From Roseiarcus sp963709655 (GTDB lineage: Bacteria > Pseudomonadota > Alphaproteobacteria > Rhizobiales > Beijerinckiaceae): 64,000 nt of DNA. Of this stretch, positions 53,761 to 63,680 are shown one piece after another. Under the pieces are notes generated by a model. That model made no database searches and was not told the origin of the DNA. It saw only the letters and a program-made list of their open reading frames with translations. A program made the translations under genes and the position numbers. The stretch's first letter is position 1; each line of letters begins with the position of its first letter. The stretch covers positions 310,001 through 374,000 of the forward strand of contig CAVPXF010000004.1 of NCBI GenBank assembly GCA_963709655.1, in the 5' to 3' direction.

Positions 53761-55005
53761 ATGTACGGAATGGTCTTCCTTCACAGCGCGCTGCGGATTC
53801 TCGCGGCCGGCGGCGCCGGCTTCGTGCTTTCGCTTTCCGGCGCCTCCGCTCAGACCCCGATCGCGCCGGGCGACGAAACCCGTCCGCTCTACGCGACCAG
53901 CGACGACATCCGGGACGGCAAGGAACTCGCCGATACGACCTGTTCGAAGTGCCACGGTCCTGGCGGAATCAGCGTGACGGCCGGGATTCCAAATCTCGCC
54001 GGACAACGTCCGTCCTATCTCTATCGCCAACTGAGGGCTTTTCAAGTGGGCGCCCGGCCGGAGGGCGGCGACGCAGTCCATAATATGAACCTGATGAAGT
54101 TCTTCAGCGAGGAAGCGCTGGCGAAGGTGGCCGCCTATTACGCGAGCCTGGATCCGGCGCCGGAGCCCGAAGGCCCGGCGCCGGCGTACGACGACCCGAT
54201 CGCCGCCGGCAAAGCGGCCTCGGCGCCATGCGCAAAGTGCCATGGGGACAATGGGATCAGTCACAAGGAAGGCGTGCCGAGCCTGGTCGGCAGCAGTCCG
54301 AAATATCTGTTTGAAACCATGCAGGCCTATAAGGACGGCGACCGGCCGATCGACGATAAGACCGCCGACATGAAGAAGGCGCTGGACGCCCTGAACGATC
54401 AAGACCTCCAACATATCGCCCTTTATTACGCCCTGCAGAGCCAAAACCTCACGCGCGCGCAGACGCAGAGCCCGCCCGAAGCGCCGATCGCCAAAGATGC
54501 GCTCGCCGTTTGCGCCAAGTGTCACGGCGAACTGGGTAATTCGACGGGCGCCATTACGCCCAGCCTGGCGGGCCAGGACGCGACCTACATTCTCAAGTCC
54601 TTGCGCGCGTATAAAGACGGAACGCGCGAAGACGATACCATGTCGCCGAAGGTCAAGAAGCTCGACGATGTCGAGATGACGAACTTTGCCGCCTATTTCG
54701 CGGCGCAGACTCCGAAGCCGTTCAATGTTCCGAAGCCGCTGAGCCCCGACGAATGGGCCGAGAAATGCGACCGCTGCCACGGCGTCAACGGCAACAGCGC
54801 CCGGCCGGACGTGCCAGCCCTCGCCGCCCAGCGTCTCGACTACCTCGAAAAGGTTCTCACGGCCTATCGGAAGGGCGAACGCAAGAGCCCTGAGATGGAT
54901 GCGATGGCGAGCATTCTCACCGACGCGGACATCAAGGGCATTGCCGCGCACTACGCCTATCAGAAGAGCCGCCCGGCGGTTTTCATAACCGTGCCGAGCA
55001 AATGA
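53761..55005 (+). CDS. Tetraheme c-type cytochrome (tandem cytochrome c4/c553-like domains)
   Basis: A 414-residue periplasmic cytochrome with four class I cytochrome c domains in tandem. Signal peptide to about residue 30 (LSLSGASA). Heme sites are CSKCH (61-65), CAKCH (157-161), CAKCH (251-255) and CDRCH (336-340). Each domain repeats the pattern G-x-P-x-L-x-G-Q-x-x-x-Y and a later Met region (VHNMNLMKFFS, DDTMSPKVKK), giving His-Met iron ligation. Start is ATG 53761; ATG 53770 is an alternative. It probably shuttles electrons between the decaheme protein and the inner membrane. Confidence 0.9.
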   Translation: MYGMVFLHSALRILAAGGAGFVLSLSGASAQTPIAPGDETRPLYATSDDIRDGKELADTTCSKCHGPGGISVTAGIPNLAGQRPSYLYRQLRAFQVGARPEGGDAVHNMNLMKFFSEEALAKVAAYYASLDPAPEPEGPAPAYDDPIAAGKAASAPCAKCHGDNGISHKEGVPSLVGSSPKYLFETMQAYKDGDRPIDDKTADMKKALDALNDQDLQHIALYYALQSQNLTRAQTQSPPEAPIAKDALAVCAKCHGELGNSTGAITPSLAGQDATYILKSLRAYKDGTREDDTMSPKVKKLDDVEMTNFAAYFAAQTPKPFNVPKPLSPDEWAEKCDRCHGVNGNSARPDVPALAAQRLDYLEKVLTAYRKGERKSPEMDAMASILTDADIKGIAAHYAYQKSRPAVFITVPSK

Positions 55006-55167
55006 GATGGGACTCTCGAGGCAGCGCTTGGCGGTTCGGGCGCGCAGACCGAGCGCCGGGACCGCACGAGGCGCGCCGGGCCCAGAGGGACGCCGCGTAG
55101 GCGTAGGCGGAAATGTGACGCCGGCAGTGATCCTGTGCGGTTGGGAGAGCGTTCGGAGGCGCAATCG

Positions 55168-55968
55168 ATGGATCAGAGTATGACAGACGCACGCCCTCCG
55201 CACGCGCTCTTCCGTCACTATTCCGAGCTGCCGTATAGTATGCGGGTGTTGTTCACCTGCATGCTGCTGATTCTCGGGTTCGGGTATCTGTTTGCGCTGT
55301 TGAATATCTATTTTACCTATGCTGGCCGCGCGGGCGGCAATTCGGCGATGCTGACCTACGAGGACATCGTCGCCGGCTATTCGGGCACCGGAAAAGGGTC
55401 GGTTCTGGAAGGCGCGCTGAGCGGCCCCATGTCGGGCATGCTGCCGAACGACGAACGCTCGATCATCATCAGGTGGGCGCGAGCCGGGGCTTCGGAACCG
55501 GCCTATGACACGGACGTCAAGCCGATTGTCGAGAAGCGTTGCTTCACCTGCCACGACGGCCGCAACCCGCACTTGCCGAACTTCACGAGTTTCGAGGGCA
55601 TCAAGAAGGTGACGACGCAGGACACCGGCGCCTCGATCGCCACGCTGGTCCGCGTCTCGCACATTCACCTGTTCGGCATCACGTTCCTCTTTTTCATCGT
55701 CGGCCTGGCCTTCAGCCACGCCTATGTCCGTCCGGTCTGGTTCAAGTGCGCCGTTATCGCCCTGCCTTTCCTGGCGATCATGATCGATGTCATTTCCTGG
55801 TATCTGATCAAGCTTTACCATCCGTTCGCCTGGGTGGAGATCGGCGCGGGCGCGCTGATGGCGGCGTGCTTTGCGTTCATGTGGCTGATCACGCTCTACC
55901 AGATGTGGTTCATGAAGCCGCCTGAAGCCATTCTGCATCGGATGGGGGGAGACATTCCGCTCGCATAA
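55168..55968 (+). CDS. Membrane-anchored monoheme cytochrome
   Basis: A 266-residue inner-membrane protein. One N-terminal helix (LFTCMLLILGFGYLFALLNI), a periplasmic domain of about 115 residues with one heme motif (KRCFTCHDGRNPHLPNF, C125 to H129), then three to four helices. Histidines in VSHIHLFGITFLFF and LAFSHAYVRPV could ligate a b heme or shape a quinone site. GGAGG lies eight bases before ATG 55168, so the GTG at 55135 is rejected. It recalls uncharacterised membrane cytochromes found near mtrAB-type genes. Confidence 0.8.
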   Translation: MDQSMTDARPPHALFRHYSELPYSMRVLFTCMLLILGFGYLFALLNIYFTYAGRAGGNSAMLTYEDIVAGYSGTGKGSVLEGALSGPMSGMLPNDERSIIIRWARAGASEPAYDTDVKPIVEKRCFTCHDGRNPHLPNFTSFEGIKKVTTQDTGASIATLVRVSHIHLFGITFLFFIVGLAFSHAYVRPVWFKCAVIALPFLAIMIDVISWYLIKLYHPFAWVEIGAGALMAACFAFMWLITLYQMWFMKPPEAILHRMGGDIPLA

Positions 55969-56066
55969 GCGCCGCCGGCATACGCTTTGACTTGCGACCG
56001 TGCCGAGATCCATCGATTAACTACCCGGTCGCAAACCGGATTACCTGTGAAGAGGAGAACCCAGAA

Positions 56067-56342
56067 ATGGCGAAGATACGGCTCTATTCGGCTGAGGTTT
56101 CCCGGCGCGGCCTGCTGCACGGCGTCGCATGCGCCGCCGCCGGCGTCGCGGTCGTGGGAACATCCAGCGGCGCGCTGGCGGCGAAAAAGAAGAAATCTCA
56201 GGCGGACGTCGCCTATCAGGACACCCCGCACGGCAACGAAAAGTGCTCGAATTGCGAGCCTTTCATCCCGCCGAACCAATGCCGGACAGTCGAAGGCACA
56301 GTGAGCGCAAACGGGTGGTGCAACATCTATTCGGCGAAGTAG
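56067..56342 (+). CDS. pioC: PioC-like high-potential iron-sulfur protein (HiPIP)
   Basis: A 91-residue periplasmic [4Fe-4S] electron carrier. Twin-arginine signal peptide (SRRGLLHGVACAAAGVAVVG), a lysine-rich start to the mature protein, then the four cluster cysteines at 60, 63, 72 and 85 (EKCSNC, NQCRTVEG, NGWCNIYS), the HiPIP spacing. AGGAG precedes ATG 56067. In Rhodopseudomonas palustris PioC carries electrons from PioA towards the photosynthetic reaction centre; the same role is inferred. Confidence 0.92.
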   Translation: MAKIRLYSAEVSRRGLLHGVACAAAGVAVVGTSSGALAAKKKKSQADVAYQDTPHGNEKCSNCEPFIPPNQCRTVEGTVSANGWCNIYSAK

Positions 56343-56455
56343 GCCTAGGGACGGCGCTCCATTGGAGGCGCCACGTCAAGATGCATTGCGCCGGCCGACG
56401 TTTCACCGTCGGCTGGCCACCCAAGCGGCGCGCGCCGCCAATAAGGCGATGGACT

Positions 56456-57757
56456 ATGGACTACGAGCGGCGCTTTTCGGATGCGATCGACCGCCTGAAG
56501 GCGGAAGAGCGCTACCGGACCTTCGCCAATCTCGAGCGCGACGCCAGCCGGTTCCCGACGGCGCTGTGGCGTCCCGAGGGCGAAGAGGAAAAGCCCCGCG
56601 ACGTCACCGTCTGGTGCTCCAACGACTATCTCGGCATGGGCCTGCATCCGGACGTGATCGAGGCGTCGGTCCAGGCGGCTCGCGCCCACGGCGCCGGCGC
56701 CGGCGGCACCCGCAACATCTCCGGCACCCATCATCCGATCGTGCGGCTCGAGGCCGAGCTCGCCGACCTGCACGGCAAGCCCGCCGCGCTCGCCTTCACC
56801 TCGGGGTGGATCTCCAATCTGGCGGGGATCTCGACGATCGCGAGCCTGTTGCCGGACTGCCTGATCCTCAGCGACGCGCTGAACCACAATTCGATGATCG
56901 AGGGCGTCAGGCGGGCCGGCTGCGAGAAGAAGGTGTGGCGCCACAACGACGTCGCCCATCTCGAGGAGCTCATCGCCGCCGAGCCCATCGAGCGCGCCAA
57001 GCTCGTGGTGTTCGAGAGCCTCTATTCGATGGACGGCGACATCGCGCCGATCGCCGACATCCTCGACGTCTGCGAAAAATACCAGGCGATGAGCTATATC
57101 GACGAGGTCCACGCGGTCGGCCTCTATGGGCCGCGCGGCGGGGGCTTGAGCGACCGCGAGGGGCTCGCCGACCGCATCGACGTGATCGAGGGCACGCTGG
57201 CCAAGGGCTTTGGTTCGCTCGGCGGCTATATTGCGGCCAGCGCCGCGGTCATCGACGCGGTGCGCAGCTACGCCCCCCAGTTCATCTTCACCTCGACCCT
57301 GCCCCCCAGCGTCGCGGCGAGCGCCGCGGCGGCCGTTCGCCACCTCAAGGCCTCCAACGTCGAGCGCGAGCGACACCAGCACATGGCGCAACTCACCAAG
57401 CATGCGCTCAAGGCCGCCGGCATTCCAGTGATGGACAACCCCTCGCATATCGTGCCGGTGTTCGTCGGCGATGCCCTGAAGTGCAAGGCGGCGAGCGCGA
57501 TGCTGCTCGACCGGCACGCCATCTACATCCAGCCGATCAACTATCCAACCGTCGCCAAGGGGACCGAGCGGCTGCGCATCACCCCGACGCCGGCTCACAA
57601 CGAGGCGCAGGTCGCGGGCCTTGTCGAGGCGCTGGTCGATGTGTGGACGTCGCTGAACCTCCCCTTCGAAGAGGCCAAGATCATTCCGCTCAAGCGCCCG
57701 GCCGCCAAAGAGATGGCGCCGTGCGTCTATCCGGAGATGAAGAAGGCGGCCGAGTAG
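56456..57757 (+). CDS. hemA: 5-aminolevulinate synthase
   Basis: PLP enzyme of 433 residues joining glycine and succinyl-CoA, first step of heme and bacteriochlorophyll synthesis by the C4 route of alphaproteobacteria. Motifs: WCSNDYLGMGLHP, GAGGTRNISGTHHPIVRLE, the PLP-contacting IDEVHAVGLYGPRG, and the Schiff-base Lys250 in GTLAKGFGSLGGYI. It follows the HiPIP gene by 113 bases on the same strand, so it may be cotranscribed or at least coregulated with the heme-rich cluster. Confidence 0.95.
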   Translation: MDYERRFSDAIDRLKAEERYRTFANLERDASRFPTALWRPEGEEEKPRDVTVWCSNDYLGMGLHPDVIEASVQAARAHGAGAGGTRNISGTHHPIVRLEAELADLHGKPAALAFTSGWISNLAGISTIASLLPDCLILSDALNHNSMIEGVRRAGCEKKVWRHNDVAHLEELIAAEPIERAKLVVFESLYSMDGDIAPIADILDVCEKYQAMSYIDEVHAVGLYGPRGGGLSDREGLADRIDVIEGTLAKGFGSLGGYIAASAAVIDAVRSYAPQFIFTSTLPPSVAASAAAAVRHLKASNVERERHQHMAQLTKHALKAAGIPVMDNPSHIVPVFVGDALKCKAASAMLLDRHAIYIQPINYPTVAKGTERLRITPTPAHNEAQVAGLVEALVDVWTSLNLPFEEAKIIPLKRPAAKEMAPCVYPEMKKAAE

Positions 57758-58047
57758 CGGTCGCTTGCCGAGGCGGCAGGGTTCGCGATCACTCGTCACA
57801 AGACCGCCCGTGCCCACCCCGGGACCTTCCGCTATGGGCGGGAGCGCTGGGGGACCTGGATCCACAGCCACACTCCGCGACCCTCGCAAAACCGTCCATC
57901 TCCGGCGACTTTGGGGTCCGGGGAACTCTTATTTTGGACCACACCCTTGGACCTTGCAAGGCGGCGTGACGGACATTCACCGATGCATGAAAGGCAAAGC
58001 GAACTGCGCGTTCGCTTTCACGGACTCATGTTCTGCTCTGCCCGTCT
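57758..58047. other. Convergent gap between hemA and nasA
   Basis: About 290 bases between two converging genes. No natural coding frame, repeat or clear stem-loop with a T-run was seen. Confidence 0.4.
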
Positions 58048-60727
58048 TTACAAAGCCTTTCGCATCGGACCGCTCCGTTCTGACGCACTCGCTTCGGCGC
58101 CGACGAGCCGGGCGATTTCGCCGCGGCAGGAGCCGCAGTTCATTCCCGCCTTGAGACGCGCGCCGATCGCGGCGACGGTCGCGCACCCCTGCGCGGCCGC
58201 CTCCAGAATCTCGTTGCGACCGACGTCGAAGCACGCGCACACGGTCGGACCGCGGTCGCGCGACTCGGCGCCGGGGCGCCCGGCGAGGAGCTTCAGGCGA
58301 TCCTCGGGGGCGATGCGCTCACCAAGGCGTCCGGCGAGCCAGGAGCGAGCCGCGGCGGTCGGCTCCCGCGCGACGAACAACGCGCCGGCGAAGGTCTCGC
58401 CGGCGAAAGCGACGAAGCGGCGCTGGCCGGCGTCGTCGTGGTAGGCGGCAATCTCGACGTCGTCGTCGAGCGTGAGCGTTTTGCGCGCGAACGCCGTCCA
58501 GTCGTCGGGCGCGGCGAGGCCAGCCAGTTCGGCCCTCCAACCGCTGGTCGCGGGCGCGATTGCGAAGTAGTCGGAGCCGGCCGTCGCAATGGCGACGCAC
58601 GACACGGCGAAGGCGTGCCATGCCGGGGCGTAGCGGTTCGCCGAGACCGCGATGAACTTCAGCTCTGGCTGGCCGGAGACGGGATCGACCGCGGATGAGG
58701 CCAGGGCGTCGACCCGCGCCAGCGAGGCGTATTGATCGGTCCAGTGCATCGCCGCGAACAGCGAGCCGCGCCGCTGCCGCTGGGCGACCACCACACGCAG
58801 CAGGGCGCGACCATGCTCGCTCTCGATTTCGACGAGGTCCGCCGCCGCGACGCCGATCGCCCTCGCGTCATCGGGATGAATCTCGACGAAGGGCTCGCCG
58901 ACATGCGCCATCAGCCGGGGCGCCTTCGCCGTGCGGGTCATGGTGTGCCACTGGTCGCGGATGCGGCCGGTGTTGAGGATGAACGGAAAACGCGCGCTGG
59001 TCCGAGAGGCCGGCGCGCGGAAGGGCGTCGGCGACGAAGCGCGCCTTGCCGTCGGCGTGATAGAAGCGGCCGTCGGCGAAGAAGCGCGCCTCGGCTGGCG
59101 CTTCGCCGGCACGGCGCGGCCATTGGATCGGCGTCAGCGCGTCGTAGTCTGCGTCCGAGATGTCCGCCAGCGCGCCGAGGTCGAGATCGCGGCGGCCATC
59201 GTTCTCGGTCGCGGTGAGGCGCGCGTATTCGCCAAGAATCTCGGCCGGCGAGCGATAGGCGAAGGCATCGCCAAAGCCCATGTGCTTGGCGACTTCGCAC
59301 ATCTGCCGCCAGTCCGGCAGGGCCTCGCCGGGCGGTGAGAGGAACGCCCGCTGGCGCGATATCCGTCGCTCGGAATTGGTGACTGTCCCGTCCTTCTCGC
59401 CCCAGGCGGCGCTCGGCAGCAGCACGTCGGCGAGCGCGGTCGTGTCGGTTGAGCGGCAGACGTCGGAGACGACGACGAACGGACAGTTGCGGATCGCCTC
59501 GCGCACCCGATCGGCCTCCGGCATGCTGTCGGCCGGGTTGGTTCCCATGATCCAGAGCGCCTTCACCCGTTCGTCCTCGACAGCGCGGAAGAGGTCGACC
59601 GCCTTGAGGCCCGGCTTCGAGGCAATCGCGGGCGAGCCCCAGAAATCCTGGACGATCCGGCGGTGCTCAGAATTCTCGATCTCCATATGGGCGGCGAGCG
59701 CGTTGGCGAGCCCGCCGACCTCGCGCCCGCCCATGGCGTTCGGCTGGCCGGTGACCGAGAACGGCCCCATGCCCGGCCGGCCGATGCGGCCGGTGGCAAG
59801 ATGGCAATTGATAATGGCGTTGACCTTGTCGGTGCCGGCCGAGGACTGATTGACGCCCTGGCTGTAGACGGTGACGACGCGCTCGGTCCGGGCGAACAGG
59901 TCGAAGAAGACCTGCAGCGCGTCGCGCGTGAGTTCCGTCGTTTTTGCGCTGGCGGCGAGATCGAAGGCACAGGCCTCCGTGAGCGCCGCCTCGAAGCCGA
60001 CCGTGTGCTCTCCGACATACCGCTGGTCGATCCGGCCAGTCGCTGCAAGATGCGCGAGCAGGCCTGAGAACAGCGCGACATCGGCGCCCGGCGCGATCGG
60101 GAGATGCAGGTCGGCCGCCTCGGTGGTCGCGGTCGCGCGCGGATCGATCGCGACGATTTTCGTCCCGCGCTTTTCGCGCGCCGCCAGCAGGCGCTGGAAC
60201 AGCACGGGATGGCACCAGGCGAGGTTCGAGCCGACCAGCAGCACGAGGTCGGCTTCCTCCAGATCCGCGTAGACGCCCGGCACGGTGTCCGAGCCGAAGG
60301 CGCGGCGGTGGCCGGCGACGGACGACGCCATGCAGAGGCGCGAATTGGTGTCGATATTGGCCGAGCCGAGAAAACCCTTCATCAGCTTGTTGGCGACGTA
60401 ATAATCCTCGATCAGAAGCTGGCCCGAGACGTACAAAGCGACGCTGTCGGGCCCATGCGCTGCGATCGTCTCGGAAAAGCGCGCGGCGACTCGGTCGAGA
60501 GCCTCGTCCCAACTGGTCTCCGCGCCGTCGACGATCGGCCTCAAGAGCCGGCCGTCGAGCGACAGCGTCTCGCCGAGCGCCGAGCCCTTGGAGCAGAGCC
60601 GGCCGTAATTGGCCGGGTGCTCCGGGTCGCCCTTGATCTCGGCGCTGCCATCGCCTTTGGCGCGCGCAAGCACGCCGCACCCGACACCGCAATAGGGGCA
60701 GGTCGTGCGAGTCCAGCCCTCGGCCAT
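58048..60727 (-). CDS. nasA: Assimilatory nitrate reductase catalytic subunit NasA (one frameshift)
   Basis: Cytoplasmic molybdenum enzyme reducing nitrate to nitrite; 892 residues after correction. N-terminal [4Fe-4S] cysteines at 10, 13, 17 and 45 (TCPYCGVGCGV, YGRLCSKGS), the bis-MGD domains (LVGSNLAWCHPVLFQR, NPADSMPEADRVR), the cofactor-binding C-terminal domain (ILNTGRIRDQWHTMTRT) and a final BFD-type [2Fe-2S] domain (VCACFDVGRNEI, GMNCGSCRGEI). One extra base in GGG at 59023-59025 breaks the frame; removing it gives DAFRAPASRTSARFPF. Its ATG overlaps the nirD stop. Confidence 0.92.
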
Positions 60728-61080
60728 TACGACGCCCTTTCGAGCGCCGGCCGGTCGGCGAGCGCCGAGAGGTCGATAAGTACGCGCCCGGCTTCAACTC
60801 TGAGTGGAAATGTCGCCGCGCGGCCTACGTCCGCCCCCTGTGCCTCGCCGGTTTCGAGACTCAAGACCCAGTTGTGCAGCGGGCAGGTGACGGCCTTGCC
60901 GTGCACGATCCCCTGGCTCAACGGGCCCCCCTTGTGCGGGCAGCGGTCCTCGAGCGCGAAGGCCTGATCCTCGGCGGTGCGGAACACGGCGACGCAACCC
61001 TGGGCCAAGCGGACCACGCGCGCGCCACGGCGCGGGATCTGGTCGAGCGCGCCGATGTCCGTCCAGACACGATCGGTCAT
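60727..61080 (-). CDS. nirD: Nitrite reductase small subunit NirD
   Basis: A 117-residue Rieske-type [2Fe-2S] protein of NADH-dependent nitrite reductase. Cluster motifs are RCPHKGGPLS and TCPLHNWVLS. The start at ATG 61080 has GGAG upstream and lies five bases after the nirB stop; its own stop overlaps the nasA start (TAATG). Position between nirB and nasA is standard for an assimilation operon. Confidence 0.93.
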   Translation of the reverse strand: MTDRVWTDIGALDQIPRRGARVVRLAQGCVAVFRTAEDQAFALEDRCPHKGGPLSQGIVHGKAVTCPLHNWVLSLETGEAQGADVGRAATFPLRVEAGRVLIDLSALADRPALERAS

Positions 61081-61085
61081 GGCGC

Positions 61086-63597
61086 TTACTCCGCCGCGAG
61101 AGCGAGGTCGGCGATCGGCGCGAACTCGTGCGCATCCTTGCCGGCGACGCGCTCGCTCCACGGATCGGTCTGGGCGAAGCTTTGCGAGAACACGAACCGG
61201 TTGTAGAGCGCGCGTCTTTTGTCGCGGTCATCGACGATCTGCTCCTTGATGGGCTCGACGCCGACCCGTTTCGCCCATTTGTAGATGCGCTCGAGATAGC
61301 GCCCCTGCTCGCGGTAGAGCTGGACGAGAGCGGCGACGATTTCGATCGTCTCGTCCTCGCTCACTGCATGGCAGAGCGCCTCGGTCCCCTTGATGTCGAG
61401 CCCGGCCGCGCCGGCGAACACAATGTCGTAGCCGCTGTCGACGCAGATGACGCCGACGTCCTTGCAGGTCGCTTCCGCGCAATTGCGTGGGCAGCCCGAG
61501 ACGGCCATCTTCACCTTGGCCGGCGTCCACGAGCCCCACAGGAATTTTTCCAGCTTGATGCCGAGTCCGGTGGAATCCTGCGTGCCGAACCGGCACCAGT
61601 CCGAGCCGACGCAGGTCTTGACCGTGCGCAAACCCTTGGCGTACGCGGCGCCGGAGATGAGGCCCGCAGCGTTGAGGTCGGCCCAGATGGCGGGGAGTTG
61701 CTGCTTGCGCACGCCGAGAAGGTCGATCCGCTGCCCCCCGGTGACTTTCACCGTCGGAATCGCGAACTTGTCGACCACGTCGGCGATGGCGCGCAGGTCC
61801 GCGGCGCTGGTCACGCCGCCCCACATGCGCGGCACGACCGAGTACGTGCCGTCCTTCTGGATGTTGGCGTGGACGCGCTCGTTGATGAAGCGCGACTGGC
61901 TGTCGTCCTGCGTATTCGCCAGGCCAGGTCGCCAACAGATAGTAGTTGAGCGCCGGGCGGCACTTGGCGCAGCCGCATGACGTTTTCCACTCCAGCGCCT
62001 GCATCACGGCGGGGATGGACTTGAGCGCCCTGGCCACGATCAGGCGGCGCACGTCGTCGTGGCCGAGATCGGTGCAGCCGCACATCGGCTGGGCGGCGGC
62101 CGGGGCGTAGGCGCCGCCGAGCGTGAGCTGGAGCACCTGCTCGACGAGGCCGGTGCACGAGCCGCAGCTTGCCGACGCCTTGGTGTGGGCGCGCACCTGA
62201 TCGAGGGTCGTGAGGCCCTTCGCCTTGATCGCGTCGACGATCTTGCCCTTGCACACGCCGTTGCAGCCGCAGATGTCTGCATCATCCGGCAACGCTGCAA
62301 CGGCCGCCGTAGGGTCCAGCGGGGCGCCTCCTTGGGCGCCGGGACCGAACATCAACGTCTCGCGCATGTCGGAAACGTCGGCGCCGCGCTTGAGCAGATC
62401 GAACAGCCACGCCCCGTGCGACACATCGCCATAGAGCACGACGCCGATCAGGCGATCGTCCTTCAAGACGAGGCGACGGTAGACTCCGCACGCCGCGTCG
62501 CGCAGCACGATCTCCTCGCGATCCTCGCCGTCGGCGAAGTCGCCGGCCGAGAAGAGGTTGATGCCCGTGACCTTGAGCTTGGTCGCGGTCGCGCTCGGGT
62601 TGAAGGCGGCCTGCGCGTCCCCGGCGAGCTGCGCGGCGACCACGCTCGCCATGTCGTAGAGGGGCGCCACCAGGCCGAAGCATTGGCCATGCGCCTCGGC
62701 GCATTCGCCGAGCGCGAAGATGTCGGGGTCGCTGGTCCGCATGTCCGGCCGGACCACGATGCCGCGATTAACCTTGAGGCCGGCGTCGCGCGCGAGCGCG
62801 GCGCTCGGCCGGATCCCGACCGCCATGACGACGAGGTCGGCGGAAAGCTCGGTTCCGTCGTCGAGCAGGACGGCGCGGACGCGCGGGGGGCCTTTGCCCG
62901 GGTCTGTCCCCAGAATCTCTTTGGTGTTGGCCTTGGTGTAGACCTTCACGCCGCGCGCCTCGATCGCTTCTTTCAAGAGGAAGCCCGAGGGCGCGTCGAG
63001 CTGGCGCTCCATCAGCGTCGGCATGAGATGGATGACGCTGACCTCCATGCCCTGTTCCTTGAGACCGATTGCGGCCTCGAGGCCGAGCAGGCCGCCGCCG
63101 ATGACGACGGCTCTGCCGCGCGACTTCGCCGCGAGCAGCATGGCGTTGACGTCGTCGAGGTCGCGGTAGGTGAGCACGCCGGCGAGCTTCGATCCCGGCA
63201 CGGGGATGACGATCGGCATGGAGCCGGTGGCGACGATCAGCTTGTCGTAGGGCGCGACCACGCCATGCTCGGAGGTGACCGTCTTGGCGTCCCGGTCGAT
63301 CGCGACGACACGGTGGCCCTTATAGAGCGTGACGCCGTGGTCGACGTACCAACCGTCTCCATGGATGACGATCTCATTGAAGGTCTTCTCGCCGGACAGG
63401 ACCGGCGACAGCATGATGCGATCGTAATTGACGCGCGGCTCGGCGTTGAAGATCGTGACCTCGTAGGCTTCGGGAGCGGCTTCGAACAGTTTTTCCAGGG
63501 CGCGCCCCGGCGACATGCCGTTGCCGACGATGACGAGGCGCTGTCGCGGTTTGGGCGTCGCGGCGGCCGCAAAGGCTTCCTTCTGGACGTGTTGCAT
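61086..63597 (-). CDS. nirB: Nitrite reductase large subunit NirB (one frameshift)
   Basis: NADH-dependent assimilatory nitrite reductase, 836 residues after correction, making ammonium. Order: FAD/NAD(P) domains (RLVIVGNGMSPGRALEKLFE; VVIGGGLLGLEAAIGLKEQG), BFD-type [2Fe-2S] domains (CGCNGVCKG, CGSCTGLVEQ, CGCAKCRPAL), and the siroheme/[4Fe-4S] reductase domain (TCVGSDWCRFGTQDS; SGCPRNCAEATCKD). One extra base at 61907-61908 breaks the frame near the reductase domain; removing it restores EYADDSQSRFINERVHANIQ. The start at 63597 gives a normal N terminus. Confidence 0.93.
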
Positions 63598-63680
63598 GGA
63601 ATGGTTTCCGGTGTCTGGCGCGCGCGAGGGCGCGGAGAAATACGGGAGGCGCCGCCAGCTGAAGCGGGCGACGGGCGGGA

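Noticed and set aside
53677..56013. 778-codon open frame antisense to the cytochrome genes
   Set aside because: Opposite strand carries five CXXCH motifs in good frames with ribosome sites; the antisense product has no motif.
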